A stretch of 64,000 nucleotides of DNA from Moraxella sp. (GCA_030528385.1 JAUMYZ010000003.1:145892-209891); one strand, 5' to 3'. Positions 17,164 to 26,787 are shown, numbered from the stretch's first letter. Translations and numbers: made by a program. The notes: generated by a model from the letters alone, not told the origin.

Positions 17164-19731
17164 ATGACAGATACGCCAAACCAGCACGATAAAGCCAGTC
17201 AATTTCTGGTGTTGCCTGCCGATGGGCATTGTTTTCATTGTGGTGAAATTTTGCCCAAAGAGCCGTTTTTTACCACGATTTTTGATGAGCCAAGGGCGAT
17301 GTGTTGTCTGGGGTGTCAGCTGGCTGCCCAAAGCATTGTAGAAGCCAATTTATCCCAATATTATCTTGACCGCCGTGAAATCAGCCCCACTGCCAGCTTG
17401 CCCAATGCCATCAATTTTGATGCGTATAATCATGAGCAAATCAAAGCGCAGTTTGTGTATGCCGAAGATGGCGCAAGCACCGCCGAACTGTCGGTGGCAA
17501 ATTTGCGTTGCAGTGCTTGCACTTGGCTGATTGAGACGCGTCTGCGCAAGATGGCGGGCGTTAGGGCTTGTCAGGTCAATCTTACCCAGCAGCGCATGCG
17601 CGTAAACTGGGATGAGACGGTGTGTGATATTGGCGACATTTTGCAGGTGGTGCATTCGGTGGGCTATGACGCCAAGCCTTATCGCCAAGACACCCACGAA
17701 GCCATGCTCAAGCGCCAAAACAAACAAATGCTCATTCGCTTAGGCGTGGCGGCGCTGGGGGCAATGCAAGCAATGATGTTTTCCATCGGCATGTATTTTG
17801 GCGAATATTCGGGCATGCTGACCGAGCATCGCGATTTTTTGCGTTATGTGGCGCTGTTTGTAACCATTCCGGTGATTTTTTATGCGGGTGTGCCGTTTTT
17901 TACTTCGGCATATCATGCCCTAAAGGCGCGCCAAGTCAATATGGACGTGCCTGTGTCCATCGCCCTTATCATCACTTTTTTGGCAAGTTTGTTGGCGACA
18001 TTGACCCAGTCGGGTGAGACTTATTTTGACTCGGTGTCTATGTTTATCTTTTTTTTGCTCTCAGGGCGCTATATTGAACAAAATGCCCGTCTGCGTGCAT
18101 CAAGCATGGCGTCCGATTTGGTGGTGATTGAGCCAACGTTGGTCAAAAAACTCACCACCGCCACTGAGCTGATTGCCCACCACCAAGCACAAACCTTGAC
18201 TGTTGATGTCATCAACGATTGGCAACAAAGTCAGCGCTTGGATGGCGACAGTGCCACAGACAAGTTGCTGGCTCAGATGGTTGGGGTGGGCGATGTGATT
18301 TATATAGAAGCGGGCAGCCAAATTGTTGCCGATGGCATACTGCTGTCAAAAACCGCCACTGTGTCGCAAAGTTTGCTGACTGGCGAGAGCGATTTGATTG
18401 TCAAAAAGTGTGGCGAAACGGTGGTAGGCGGCTCACAAAATGACGCTCAGTCCTTTGTGATGCTCGTTACCAATAAGATGAGCGACAGTCAAATTGCCCT
18501 GATTGACCGTTTGATGAACCGCGCCATGAGCGAAAAACCCAAAATCGCCCAAGACGCCGACAAAATGGCGCGTTGGTTTGTGGCGCGCGTGCTGGTGTTG
18601 TCGTGTTTGGTGTTTGGGGTGTGGCTTTTTATTGACAAAAGCCAAGCGCTGTGGGCGACCATTGCGGTGCTGGTGGCAACGTGTCCTTGTGCGCTGTCGC
18701 TGGCAACGCCGATTGCTTTGACGCTGGCAACCAACCGCTTGGCAAGTTTGGGGTTTTTGGTAACGCGCGGACACACAGTACAAACCTTGTCCGAAATCAG
18801 CCATGTGGCATTTGACAAAACAGGCACATTGACTTTGGGTCAAGCCAATTTGCTGGCAACGGTCGCCACCATAGACCAAGAAGCAGCGCTTAAAATAGCC
18901 GCCACCTTGGAAGTGGGTTCTCGCCACCCTGTCGCCAAGGCACTTTTGACGTCGGCGCATGGACTGCATTTGCCCCGTGCCACCAACATCACCCATCACA
19001 GCGCAGGCGGCGTACAAGGACAAATTGATGGCAAGACTTACCGCATTGGTCATGTGGCGTTTGTGATGGACAATCAGTCCAAGACCTTGCCCGATGAGCT
19101 GCAAGAAAATTTGGCGCTGTATCGGGCAAATATGTCGGTGGTGTTGTCGGTGCAGACCACCGATGGTTATCAAGCGCTGGCGCGGTTTTATTTTAATGAT
19201 GTGTTGCGCTCTGACGCTCAAGACTTGATTGCGCGCCTAAAAGGCAAGCACATCACGCCCATCATGTTGACGGGCGACCCCAATGACAATGCGCTAAAGT
19301 TGGCGGAGTTTTTGGGCATTGAACAGGCTTATCATGGGCTTAGCCCTGCCGACAAAGTGGCGCACATCAAGGCGCTGCAAGCCCAAGGACACAAGGTGCT
19401 GATGGTGGGTGATGGCATCAACGATGCGCCTGTGCTGGCAGCGGCGGACGTATCAACGGCAATGGCAGGCGCGGCGGATTTGGCGCAGGTGTCGGCTGAC
19501 AGCGTGCTGCTTGGTGGCAAGTTGATGGCAATAGCGCAGGCGGTTGGCTTGTCCGCCAAAACCCAAAAAATTATCCGCCAAAATTTGCGCTGGGCGGTGG
19601 TGTATAATTTGCTGGTGCTTATGCCTGCGGCATTTGGCTATGTGCCGCCTTGGTTGGCAGCGATTGGCATGTCGCTGTCTAGTTTGTTTGTGGTGCTCAA
19701 TGCGGTTTTTAGAATCAAGATGGCTCACTAG
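17164..19731 (+). CDS. ccoI: CcoI/FixI-type copper-exporting P1B ATPase
   Basis: Inner-membrane P-type ATPase of about 855 residues. The first 50 residues hold a Cys cluster (CFHCGE near 22, CCLGC near 46) typical of CcoI, followed by a heavy-metal domain with CSACTW near 116, eight membrane helices, CPCALS near 507, DKTGT near 552 and GDGINDAPV near 748. CcoI supplies copper for cbb3 oxidase assembly. The usual ccoNOPQ, ccoG and ccoS neighbours are absent here, so the role is inferred from domain order. It could also be a CopA2-like exporter. The next gene starts 32 bases on, on the same strand. Confidence 0.85.
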   Translation: MTDTPNQHDKASQFLVLPADGHCFHCGEILPKEPFFTTIFDEPRAMCCLGCQLAAQSIVEANLSQYYLDRREISPTASLPNAINFDAYNHEQIKAQFVYAEDGASTAELSVANLRCSACTWLIETRLRKMAGVRACQVNLTQQRMRVNWDETVCDIGDILQVVHSVGYDAKPYRQDTHEAMLKRQNKQMLIRLGVAALGAMQAMMFSIGMYFGEYSGMLTEHRDFLRYVALFVTIPVIFYAGVPFFTSAYHALKARQVNMDVPVSIALIITFLASLLATLTQSGETYFDSVSMFIFFLLSGRYIEQNARLRASSMASDLVVIEPTLVKKLTTATELIAHHQAQTLTVDVINDWQQSQRLDGDSATDKLLAQMVGVGDVIYIEAGSQIVADGILLSKTATVSQSLLTGESDLIVKKCGETVVGGSQNDAQSFVMLVTNKMSDSQIALIDRLMNRAMSEKPKIAQDADKMARWFVARVLVLSCLVFGVWLFIDKSQALWATIAVLVATCPCALSLATPIALTLATNRLASLGFLVTRGHTVQTLSEISHVAFDKTGTLTLGQANLLATVATIDQEAALKIAATLEVGSRHPVAKALLTSAHGLHLPRATNITHHSAGGVQGQIDGKTYRIGHVAFVMDNQSKTLPDELQENLALYRANMSVVLSVQTTDGYQALARFYFNDVLRSDAQDLIARLKGKHITPIMLTGDPNDNALKLAEFLGIEQAYHGLSPADKVAHIKALQAQGHKVLMVGDGINDAPVLAAADVSTAMAGAADLAQVSADSVLLGGKLMAIAQAVGLSAKTQKIIRQNLRWAVVYNLLVLMPAAFGYVPPWLAAIGMSLSSLFVVLNAVFRIKMAH

Positions 19732-19763
19732 CGACCAGCGTTTGCATTATTGGTTGGGTATTT

Positions 19764-20513
19764 ATGAAACATGATGACAATAATCAAAAGCGCCACATTT
19801 TATCCATGATGGGTGTGGCATGGTGGGTGAATAAGCGTCATAAAACCCAGACCGTGCCGCCAATGGCAGACAGATTGGTCAATCCAAGAATCAGCCATTT
19901 GTTGCCAGCTGCCAACCAAAAGCCCCAAGCAGACAACGACACAAACAATGCCCGCCCCATTGTTCGCGCCCAAAAAAAGCCTGCATTGGTCAATGCAGAT
20001 TTACCAAAAAAGCCCGCCCCACCGCCCAAACAAAAAAACAAGCAAAAAGACCCACGCAGTTACCAAGCGTTGCCCCAACGCCCAACTGACGGCGCAGACA
20101 ACAAGATTGAATACCAAATGCAAGGCGTGCGTTTTGGTCATTGGGTGCTGGTTGCTGACATGACGTTGATGGACAGCGAAGCTCGTTTTTTGTGGTCGTC
20201 ATTGACGCAGGCGCTTGGGGTTCAGGCACAAAGTGCTGCTGTGTTATATCACTGCCACCAGACCCACTATCCTTTGTTGCCAGACGCAGAACATCATTCT
20301 TTGGCGCTTGCCAGACAAACTTTTTTGGGCTTTATGCTGCGTTTGTTGTTTTTTGGGGGGGTCAACATACAAGAAGTGAAAGTGGCGTTTTTGACCCCTT
20401 TGACCGCTGGCGTGGATTATACCAAACACGTTCATCATCTGCCCAGCATTGATGAAATGCTCAAAAACCCCCAGCTTAAAAAACAGCTTTGGACAACTTT
20501 GCTAAATGACTGA
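19764..20513 (+). CDS. Putative DNA polymerase III psi subunit (HolD-like)
   Basis: 249 residues. The N terminus ILSMMGVAWWVNKR resembles the chi-binding peptide of HolD (in E. coli LQQLGITQWSLRR). A Pro/Lys/Gln-rich linker (about 45-110) follows. The C-terminal part has a HolD-like layout: HWVLVADMTLMDSEARFLW, ALGVQAQS, then PSIDEMLKNPQLKKQLW, against E. coli SPALTDLRANPTARAALW. If right, it links the clamp loader to SSB-bound chi. The match is by eye and weak, and the long linker is unusual for HolD. No holC is in the window. Otherwise unidentified. Confidence 0.45.
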   Translation: MKHDDNNQKRHILSMMGVAWWVNKRHKTQTVPPMADRLVNPRISHLLPAANQKPQADNDTNNARPIVRAQKKPALVNADLPKKPAPPPKQKNKQKDPRSYQALPQRPTDGADNKIEYQMQGVRFGHWVLVADMTLMDSEARFLWSSLTQALGVQAQSAAVLYHCHQTHYPLLPDAEHHSLALARQTFLGFMLRLLFFGGVNIQEVKVAFLTPLTAGVDYTKHVHHLPSIDEMLKNPQLKKQLWTTLLND

Positions 20514-20573
20514 CCAAAAAAGGGCAAATTTTGATGGATTTTTCTTGTGTGTGGGCACTAAGCAATAAAAATC

Positions 20574-20582
20574 TGCTAGAAT
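20574..20582 (+). promoter_or_regulatory. serC promoter, extended -10
   Basis: TGC-TAGAAT ending at 20582, 30 bases before serC ATG; the -35 region (GGCACT, 16 bases up) is poor. The same TGCTAGAAT appears before glnS. Confidence 0.45.
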
Positions 20583-20611
20583 AGACACATTTGATTGAAG
20601 TGAGTACAACG

Positions 20612-21694
20612 ATGAAGCGTTTAGCAAACTTTTGCGCAGGTCCTGCGTCCATGCCAACAGCGGTATTACAAAAAGCCCAAGCCGAGCTGCTAGACTGGCA
20701 AGGTCGCGGCGTGTCGGTGATGGAGATGAGCCACCGCAGCAGCGACTATATAGAGATTGCCGAGCAAAGTGAAGCCAATTTGCGCAAGCTCATGAACATC
20801 GGCGATGAGTATGCGGTGCTGTTTTTGCAGGGCGGTGCGTCTTTGCAGTTTTCGGCGGTGGTGCTCAATTTGCTTGGTGGCGGCACAGCCGATTATCTGC
20901 AGACGGGCACATGGTCGCAAAAAGCCCACAAAGAAGCCAAACGCTACGAAGCGCTGGGCTTGGGCAAGGTCAATCTGGTGGCACAAGGCGATGGCAAAAG
21001 CGTGCCAGATATTCAAACGTGGCAGCTTAGCGACAACGCCAGTTATTTTCATTATTGCCCCAATGAAACCATTCACGGTGTGCAGATGTTTGATGTGCCA
21101 AAGGTGGACGCACCGATTGTGGCAGACTTTTCGTCGTGTATCTTGTCTGAGCCGATTGATGTTGGTCAATTTGGGCTGATTTATGCTGGCGCACAAAAAA
21201 ACATTGGGCCTGCGGGACTGACTTTGGTGATTGTGCACAAAGATTTGTTGGGACGTGCATCGGCGTGGTGTCCTGCCATCTTAAACTACAAAAACCAAGC
21301 CGACAGCGACTCCATGCTAAACACGCCATCAACATATGCTTGGTATTTGTCGGGATTGGTGTTTGAGTGGCTTTTGGAAAATGGCGGCGTAGAAGCCATC
21401 GCTGATGTGAATCGCCAAAAGGCACAGCTGCTTTATCAAGCCATTGATGGCAGCGATTTTTATCGCAATGATGTGGACGTGCGTTATCGCTCTGTCATGA
21501 ATGTGCCTTTTTATTTGGCCGACGATGGTTTGGATAAATTGTTTTTACAAGAGAGCAAAGACGCTGGACTGCTAAATCTTAAGGGTCATCGTGCGGTGGG
21601 CGGTATGCGTGCCAGCATTTATAATGCCATTACGCTTGAGCAAGTGTCGGCGCTGGTGGAGTTTATGCAAGCCTTTGAAAAAACCCATGCGTGA
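20612..21694 (+). CDS. serC: Phosphoserine aminotransferase
   Basis: PLP enzyme making 3-phosphoserine (serine) and the matching step of pyridoxal-phosphate synthesis. Starts MKRLANFCAGPASMP; the PLP lysine is in AGAQKNIGPAG near residue 195; the end has GHRAVGGMRASIYNA. The 360 residues match E. coli SerC (362). ATG 20612 was preferred to an in-frame TTG 21 bases upstream because the protein then begins where the family does. Its stop overlaps yejA as TGATG, making it the first gene of the yej run. Confidence 0.96.
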   Translation: MKRLANFCAGPASMPTAVLQKAQAELLDWQGRGVSVMEMSHRSSDYIEIAEQSEANLRKLMNIGDEYAVLFLQGGASLQFSAVVLNLLGGGTADYLQTGTWSQKAHKEAKRYEALGLGKVNLVAQGDGKSVPDIQTWQLSDNASYFHYCPNETIHGVQMFDVPKVDAPIVADFSSCILSEPIDVGQFGLIYAGAQKNIGPAGLTLVIVHKDLLGRASAWCPAILNYKNQADSDSMLNTPSTYAWYLSGLVFEWLLENGGVEAIADVNRQKAQLLYQAIDGSDFYRNDVDVRYRSVMNVPFYLADDGLDKLFLQESKDAGLLNLKGHRAVGGMRASIYNAITLEQVSALVEFMQAFEKTHA

Positions 21695-23586
21695 TGGTTG
21701 ATGAACTGCCACGCCCCAAAGCCACAAGCAAAACTGCTTGGTGTGTGGTTTTGTTGGTTGTTTTGTTGGTGGCGTGCAACAAGGCGGAATCCCAAAAAGC
21801 GCATTTGGTTTCCCAAGTTGCCAATCAAGCCACCGAACAAGCGCCGAGAGCTTTGCCAGATTTGTCCGCCAAAACGGTCATCACCACACCAACGATTGCC
21901 ATCAAAAACACCGCTCAATACGCCACTGTGGCACATTTGCCTTATGCCAATCCCAATGCCCCCAAGGGCGGTACGCTCTCTATGATGGCGACAGGCACAT
22001 TTAACAGCCTAAATCCTTTTATTGACGTTGGCATAGCCGCCACAGGCACGTTTTATTTGTATGACACCTTGATGACAGGTTCGTTGGACGAAGCCCATGT
22101 TTTGTACCCACAGTTGGCAGACAAAGTAACCTATGACACCGCCAACACCAGTTGGGTGATGTACCACATTCACCCGCAGGCAAGGTTTTGGGACGGCACA
22201 GCTGTTACAGCGCACGACGTTAAAGCCACTTTTGAAGCGATTTTGCACAAGGGCTTGATGTCGTGGCGTGGATTTTTGGCGGGCATTGAGCACATACAAG
22301 TCATTGACAAACAAAAAGTGCTGTTTTATTTTGCCGATGGCGCGCCCAAAGAAATGTATGCCAACGTTGGTTTAATGCCAGTGTTTGCCAAAAAAGACAT
22401 TGAAAAACGTTTTGATGTGGTGTCGCTTGAGCCGCTGATGGGCAGTGGTGCGTATCGGCTGGGTAAGGTTGAGCCTGCGCGCTTGGTGGAATATGTCCAA
22501 GACCCACATTACTGGGGTAAGGACGTCATGGCAAACCGCGGGCGCTTTAATTTTGCTAAAATAAAATTTATTTATTATCAAGATGAAGTGGTGGCACAAG
22601 AAGCCTTTAAGGCTGGGCAGTTTAATTTTTATACAGTTCAAGACGATAGGGTGTGGATAAATTTTCCAGACACACACCCCCAAATTGTCAAGCGCGCGTT
22701 GCCCAACCACAATCCTGTGCTCATGCAGGGCTTGGTGATGAATCTGCGTCGTCCGTTATTTGCTGACAAACGCGTGCGCCAAGCGCTCAATTTGGCATTT
22801 GATTGGACGTGGATAAATAAACAGTTGCTCTTTGGGCAACAAAAGCGTCTAAGCAGCTTTTTTTATGGTTCGCCTTTGATGGCGGTGGGCGCACCCAGTC
22901 AAGCTGAGTTGGAGATTTTGCAAGGCTTGCCCCTAAATGCTGATGAGCGCTCAGCGTTGCACGGCGTGCCAGTGCCACCCGTTTCTGATGGCGATGGCAT
23001 CAATCGGCAAAATCTGCTCAAAGCGCGCCAGTTGTTATTGGACAGCGGTTTTGTGTATCGCGATGGCAAACTGCTGGACAAACAAGGCAAACTGGCAACG
23101 CTGGAGATTTTGCTGACAGAAGACAAGCACCAAGCGATACTTTTGGCGTATCAGCGCCATTTGATGCGATTGGGCTTTGTGGTGCGCATTCGCCGTATGG
23201 ACAATGCCAGTTTTTTGCACAAAAAGCGTGCTTTTGATTATGACATGCTCATTGACAGTTTTATGCAGGGCAATTCACCTAGTGCCGAACAAGCCTATCT
23301 TTGGGGCTCGCAGTCGGCAAAGCAGGCGGGCAACCAAAACACCATCGGTATCCAAAGCCAAGCGGTGGATATGGTGATTGACGCACTGACGCAAGCCACA
23401 ACGCGTGAGCAGGTGGTGTTGTATGCCAAAGTGCTGGACCGTTTGTTGTTGGCGGGCGAGTACATGGTTGCTTGGGGTGGGTCAAACAGCACCAAAGTTT
23501 TGTATCACCAAGAAATCAGTCCGCCGCCCAGACTGCCAACGGCGGCGCTTGGTTTGGATTATTGGCATATAAATAGGAAACAGTGA
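21694..23586 (+). CDS. yejA: Peptide ABC transporter substrate-binding lipoprotein YejA
   Basis: Family 5 periplasmic binding protein for peptides; in E. coli the YejABEF system imports peptide-like microcin C. A lipobox VVLLVACNK makes Cys near residue 28 the likely lipid site. The body shows AHLPYANPNAPKGGTLSM and FNSLNPF, then YYQDEVVAQEAFKAGQFNFY, all typical of YejA. Length 630. The ATG overlaps the serC stop (TGATG), and the YejB/E/F parts follow after gloB and an mntP relic. Confidence 0.92.
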   Translation: MVDELPRPKATSKTAWCVVLLVVLLVACNKAESQKAHLVSQVANQATEQAPRALPDLSAKTVITTPTIAIKNTAQYATVAHLPYANPNAPKGGTLSMMATGTFNSLNPFIDVGIAATGTFYLYDTLMTGSLDEAHVLYPQLADKVTYDTANTSWVMYHIHPQARFWDGTAVTAHDVKATFEAILHKGLMSWRGFLAGIEHIQVIDKQKVLFYFADGAPKEMYANVGLMPVFAKKDIEKRFDVVSLEPLMGSGAYRLGKVEPARLVEYVQDPHYWGKDVMANRGRFNFAKIKFIYYQDEVVAQEAFKAGQFNFYTVQDDRVWINFPDTHPQIVKRALPNHNPVLMQGLVMNLRRPLFADKRVRQALNLAFDWTWINKQLLFGQQKRLSSFFYGSPLMAVGAPSQAELEILQGLPLNADERSALHGVPVPPVSDGDGINRQNLLKARQLLLDSGFVYRDGKLLDKQGKLATLEILLTEDKHQAILLAYQRHLMRLGFVVRIRRMDNASFLHKKRAFDYDMLIDSFMQGNSPSAEQAYLWGSQSAKQAGNQNTIGIQSQAVDMVIDALTQATTREQVVLYAKVLDRLLLAGEYMVAWGGSNSTKVLYHQEISPPPRLPTAALGLDYWHINRKQ

Positions 23587-24368
23587 TGGACATTTTTGCC
23601 GTTCGTGCTTTTACGGACAACTATATATGGGTGCTGGTCAAGGACGCACAAGCCGTCGTGGTGGACGCAGGTCAAGCTGCGCCTGTGGTGGAGTTTTTGC
23701 AAGACAAACGGCTAAATTTGGCAGCGATACTTATCACCCATCACCACCATGACCATGTTGGTGGCGTCCAAGAGTTGCAACAAAAGTATCCACAAGCGCA
23801 GGTTTTTGCTCATGCGCTGCATGGTGTGCCAGCTGCTCAGATGGTTGCTGAAGGCGACAGTTTTGAGCTGCTTGGGCATCGGTTTTTGGTTTGGCAAACG
23901 GCAGGGCATACCGACAACCATCTGTCTTATTTGTGCCAAATAGACGGCGTTTGGCGTGTGTTTTGTGGCGACACGTTGTTTAGTGGTGGTTGTGGGCGTG
24001 TGTTTACAGGAACGATTGACGCGTTGTTTGACAGTTTGACAAGGTTTAATGCCTTGCCTGCCGACACGCTGTTTTATGCTGCGCACGAATACACGTTGTC
24101 AAATTTGCGTTTTGCTTTGACGCTGGCAGACGATGAGCTAAAGCCCGTCTTACAACATGCCATCGCTGATGTGCAAGCACAACTTGCCCAAGGACAAAGT
24201 TCACTGCCAACCACATTGCAACGCGAGCGACAAATCAACGTATTTTTGCGCACCGATGACAAAGCGCTCATTGCAAACTTACAGGCATTGTATCCACAAT
24301 ATCACCAGCAACTGACCGACCCTTTGTCGGTATTTGCGCTGCTGCGTGCGCTCAAAAATCAGGCATGA
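23586..24368 (+). CDS. gloB: Hydroxyacylglutathione hydrolase (glyoxalase II)
   Basis: Binuclear metal hydrolase that splits S-D-lactoylglutathione in methylglyoxal detoxification. The metal motif THHHHDHVGG is near residue 51, with TAGHTDNHLSY and FCGDTLFSGGCGR following, and AAHEYTLSNLRFA, which binds glutathione. The 260 residues are normal. It starts on the stop of yejA (TGATG) and its own stop overlaps the mntP-like start (ATGA). It has no obvious functional tie to peptide uptake, so the link looks like operon insertion. Confidence 0.96.
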   Translation: MDIFAVRAFTDNYIWVLVKDAQAVVVDAGQAAPVVEFLQDKRLNLAAILITHHHHDHVGGVQELQQKYPQAQVFAHALHGVPAAQMVAEGDSFELLGHRFLVWQTAGHTDNHLSYLCQIDGVWRVFCGDTLFSGGCGRVFTGTIDALFDSLTRFNALPADTLFYAAHEYTLSNLRFALTLADDELKPVLQHAIADVQAQLAQGQSSLPTTLQRERQINVFLRTDDKALIANLQALYPQYHQQLTDPLSVFALLRALKNQA

Positions 24369-24718
24369 CGATGAATATTTTTGCGCTTACTTCTTTAACC
24401 GCCAAGGGCGCAATCAATAAACATTCCAATTTTATCAGGACATTACAAGCTGGCTTGTTTTTTGGGGTGGTTGAAGCCGTTGCGCCATTGATTGGTTATG
24501 GGTTGGGCAGCGTCGCCAGCGAGCAAGTGGCGAGCATTGACCATTGGTTGGCTTTTGTGTTGCTGACGATTTTGGGCGTGCGCTTTATTGTACAAATATT
24601 CAACGACAAGCCCTATGACAATGAGCAACAAGGGCGGTTTGGACGCGCGCGTGGCATTGGGCGGCGTGGTGCTATGGTGATTGGTGTGCTGATTTTGTAT
24701 AGCCATTTGACTGCTTAA
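24365..24718 (+). CDS. Truncated MntP-like membrane protein (probable relic)
   Basis: 117 residues. The part FIRTLQAGLFFGVVEAVAP, LIGYGLGSVAS and DHWLAFVLLTILGVRF matches the second and third helices of the manganese exporter MntP (normally about 188 residues). The C terminus GAMVIGVLILYSHL fits the last MntP helix. The intervening helices 4-5 and part of 6 are gone in frame. The N terminus is cut into helix 1, and the conserved SMDAFA there has become TMNIFA, losing the Asp. The frame is still open and overlaps gloB by ATGA, so it may be translated, but I doubt it transports manganese. No manganese riboswitch precedes it. Confidence 0.6.
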   Translation: MTMNIFALTSLTAKGAINKHSNFIRTLQAGLFFGVVEAVAPLIGYGLGSVASEQVASIDHWLAFVLLTILGVRFIVQIFNDKPYDNEQQGRFGRARGIGRRGAMVIGVLILYSHLTA

Positions 24719-24721
24719 GTG

Positions 24722-25774
24722 ATGATGATGCGTTATGTTATCAAGCGTTTACTGTTGCTGATACCAACCTTATTGTTGATTTTGCTGACCAATTTTGCCA
24801 TTGTGCACGTTGCGCCCACAGGTCCTGTTGAAACACAACTTGCCAAAATTGCCAGCGAACAGCACGCTCTAAACCAACAAGGCTTTTTAATCGCCCAGCA
24901 AGTGCGCTATCAGGGCAAAGATGGCCTGTCCGATGAGATGATTGATGAGCTTCATGCGCGTTTTGGTTTTGATAAGCCTGCCCATGAGCGCTTTTGGCTG
25001 ATGTTAAAAAACTATGCCACTTTTGAGCTGGGGCAGTCCTTTTTTCAGGGGCAATCGGTGGCAAGTTTGTTGGCACAAAAACTGCCCATCAGTCTTGCTT
25101 TTGGGGGGCTTAGCTTGCTGGTGATGTATGGCGCAGGCGTGTTGCTGGGTGTCTTAAAGGCGCGTTTTGATGGCTCTTTGTTTGACAAATTGACCGCGCT
25201 GCTGTTGGCAACAGTTTATGCGTTGCCTGTGTTTTTGGTGGCGTTGGTGCTGATGATGCTGTTTGCAGGGTCGCGTTTTTGGCATGTTTTCCCCATGCAA
25301 GTGGTTTTTGCAGAAAACTTTGGGCAGCTGCCTTGGTACGAACAGCTAACAGTTGCTGTGTATCAACTGACTTTGCCCGTGATTGCCAGTTCGCTCTCAG
25401 GGGTGGCAAGCATTGCTTATTTGAGCAAATTTGGTGTTTTGGCAGAATTTTGTCAACCTTATGTGTTGGCGGCCAAAGCGCGTGGGCTCACGATTGGACA
25501 AATCATTTATGGACACGTCATAAAAAATGCCTTGATGGCGGTCGTTGCCCAAATGCCGATGGTGGTGGTTGGTGTGCTCTTTGCGGGCAATTTTTTGGTG
25601 GAAGTGATATTTGGCATTGATGGCTTAGGCAGATTGGGTTTTGAAGCGGTGCTAAGTCACGATTATCCTGTGATGTTTGGGGTGTTGTATGTGTTTACAC
25701 TGATAAGTTTGCTCACTCAGTTGCTTTTTGATGGGCTTTATTGCTTGCTTGACCCGCGCATCAGTTATCATTAA
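24722..25774 (+). CDS. yejB: Peptide ABC transporter permease YejB
   Basis: Inner-membrane permease of the YejABEF importer. The first helix YVIKRLLLLIPTLLLILL and the APTGPVETQ region match YejB. The inner-membrane-transport (EAA) loop AAKARGLTIGQIIYGHVIKNAL, near the C-terminal third, docks onto YejF. About 350 residues. Three tandem ATGs (24722, 24725, 24728) follow the mntP-like stop; the first is used. It is directly upstream of yejE. Confidence 0.93.
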   Translation: MMMRYVIKRLLLLIPTLLLILLTNFAIVHVAPTGPVETQLAKIASEQHALNQQGFLIAQQVRYQGKDGLSDEMIDELHARFGFDKPAHERFWLMLKNYATFELGQSFFQGQSVASLLAQKLPISLAFGGLSLLVMYGAGVLLGVLKARFDGSLFDKLTALLLATVYALPVFLVALVLMMLFAGSRFWHVFPMQVVFAENFGQLPWYEQLTVAVYQLTLPVIASSLSGVASIAYLSKFGVLAEFCQPYVLAAKARGLTIGQIIYGHVIKNALMAVVAQMPMVVVGVLFAGNFLVEVIFGIDGLGRLGFEAVLSHDYPVMFGVLYVFTLISLLTQLLFDGLYCLLDPRISYH

Positions 25775-25788
25775 CGTGGTCTAATGTC

Positions 25789-26787
25789 ATGTTTTTTAGC
25801 AACTTTAAACAAAACCGACTCGCTTATGGCGCGCTGATGGTGTGGCTGTTGATGAGTGTGCTCGTTGTGCTGGCACCACTGTTTGCCAACGATAAGCCCC
25901 TTTTGCTCAAGTATCAGCACACGTGGTATGTGCCGCTGCTTTATGAATACCCCGAAACAACCTTTGGTGGTGTTTTTGAAACCCCCACCAATTACAAAGA
26001 CCCTGCGCTACAAGCACTGATAGCGCGCCAAGGCATGATGGTGATGCCCATTCATCGGTATGCAGGCGACACTTTGGTGCTAGACAGCGAATTGCCCCAC
26101 CCAGCAGCACCAACAACCAAACATTGGCTGGGCACTGACGCTATGGGTTTTGATGTGGTCAGCCGCGTGCTGTATGGACTGCGTGTGTCGTTGCTGTTTG
26201 GGCTGTGTTTGACGTTACTGGGTGGGGTACTGGGGGTGATGGTTGGGGCGCTGATGGGGTATTTTGGCGCGTGGGTGGATTTGCTTGGACAAAGGGTGCT
26301 TGAAGTTTGGTTGGGTTTGCCGCAGCTGTTTGTGCTGCTGATACTCTCTGGTGTTTTTGAGCCGTCGGCGCTGGTGCTGTTTGTGGTGATGTTGCTGTTT
26401 GCGTGGCTGCCGTGGGTGTCTGTGGTGCGGCTGCATTTTTTTAGGCTGCGCCAAAGCGCTTTTGTGTTGAGCGCAAAAAATTTGGGTGTCTCTAATTGCC
26501 GCATTATGTATCGCCACATCTTGCCAAGCATGCTGCCTTTGCTGCTTGCTCAAGCGCCATTTGTGCTGGCAGCCAACATCATCTCTTTGACGGCTGTGGA
26601 CTTTTTGGGTTTGGGTCTGCCGGTGGGCGCTGCCAGTTTGGGTGAGCTGCTGCTGCAAGGTAAAAATCACTTGGATGCGCCACATTTGATATTGACTGGA
26701 TTTGCTGTGTTGGGTGTGGTGTTGACGCTGTTGATTTTTATTGGCGAAGGTTGTCGGCAGGCATTGGCGGCGGATAACAATGGCTGA
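25789..26787 (+). CDS. yejE: Peptide ABC transporter permease YejE
   Basis: Partner permease of YejB. Starts MFFSNFKQNRLAYGAL; LKYQHTWYVPLLYEYPETTFGG is the YejE-specific periplasmic stretch. The EAA loop is SAKNLGVSNCRIMYRHILPSM, followed by DFLGLGLPVGAASLGELLLQG. 332 residues, about six helices. Its end overlaps the yejF start by 8 bases, so translation is probably coupled. Confidence 0.94.
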   Translation: MFFSNFKQNRLAYGALMVWLLMSVLVVLAPLFANDKPLLLKYQHTWYVPLLYEYPETTFGGVFETPTNYKDPALQALIARQGMMVMPIHRYAGDTLVLDSELPHPAAPTTKHWLGTDAMGFDVVSRVLYGLRVSLLFGLCLTLLGGVLGVMVGALMGYFGAWVDLLGQRVLEVWLGLPQLFVLLILSGVFEPSALVLFVVMLLFAWLPWVSVVRLHFFRLRQSAFVLSAKNLGVSNCRIMYRHILPSMLPLLLAQAPFVLAANIISLTAVDFLGLGLPVGAASLGELLLQGKNHLDAPHLILTGFAVLGVVLTLLIFIGEGCRQALAADNNG

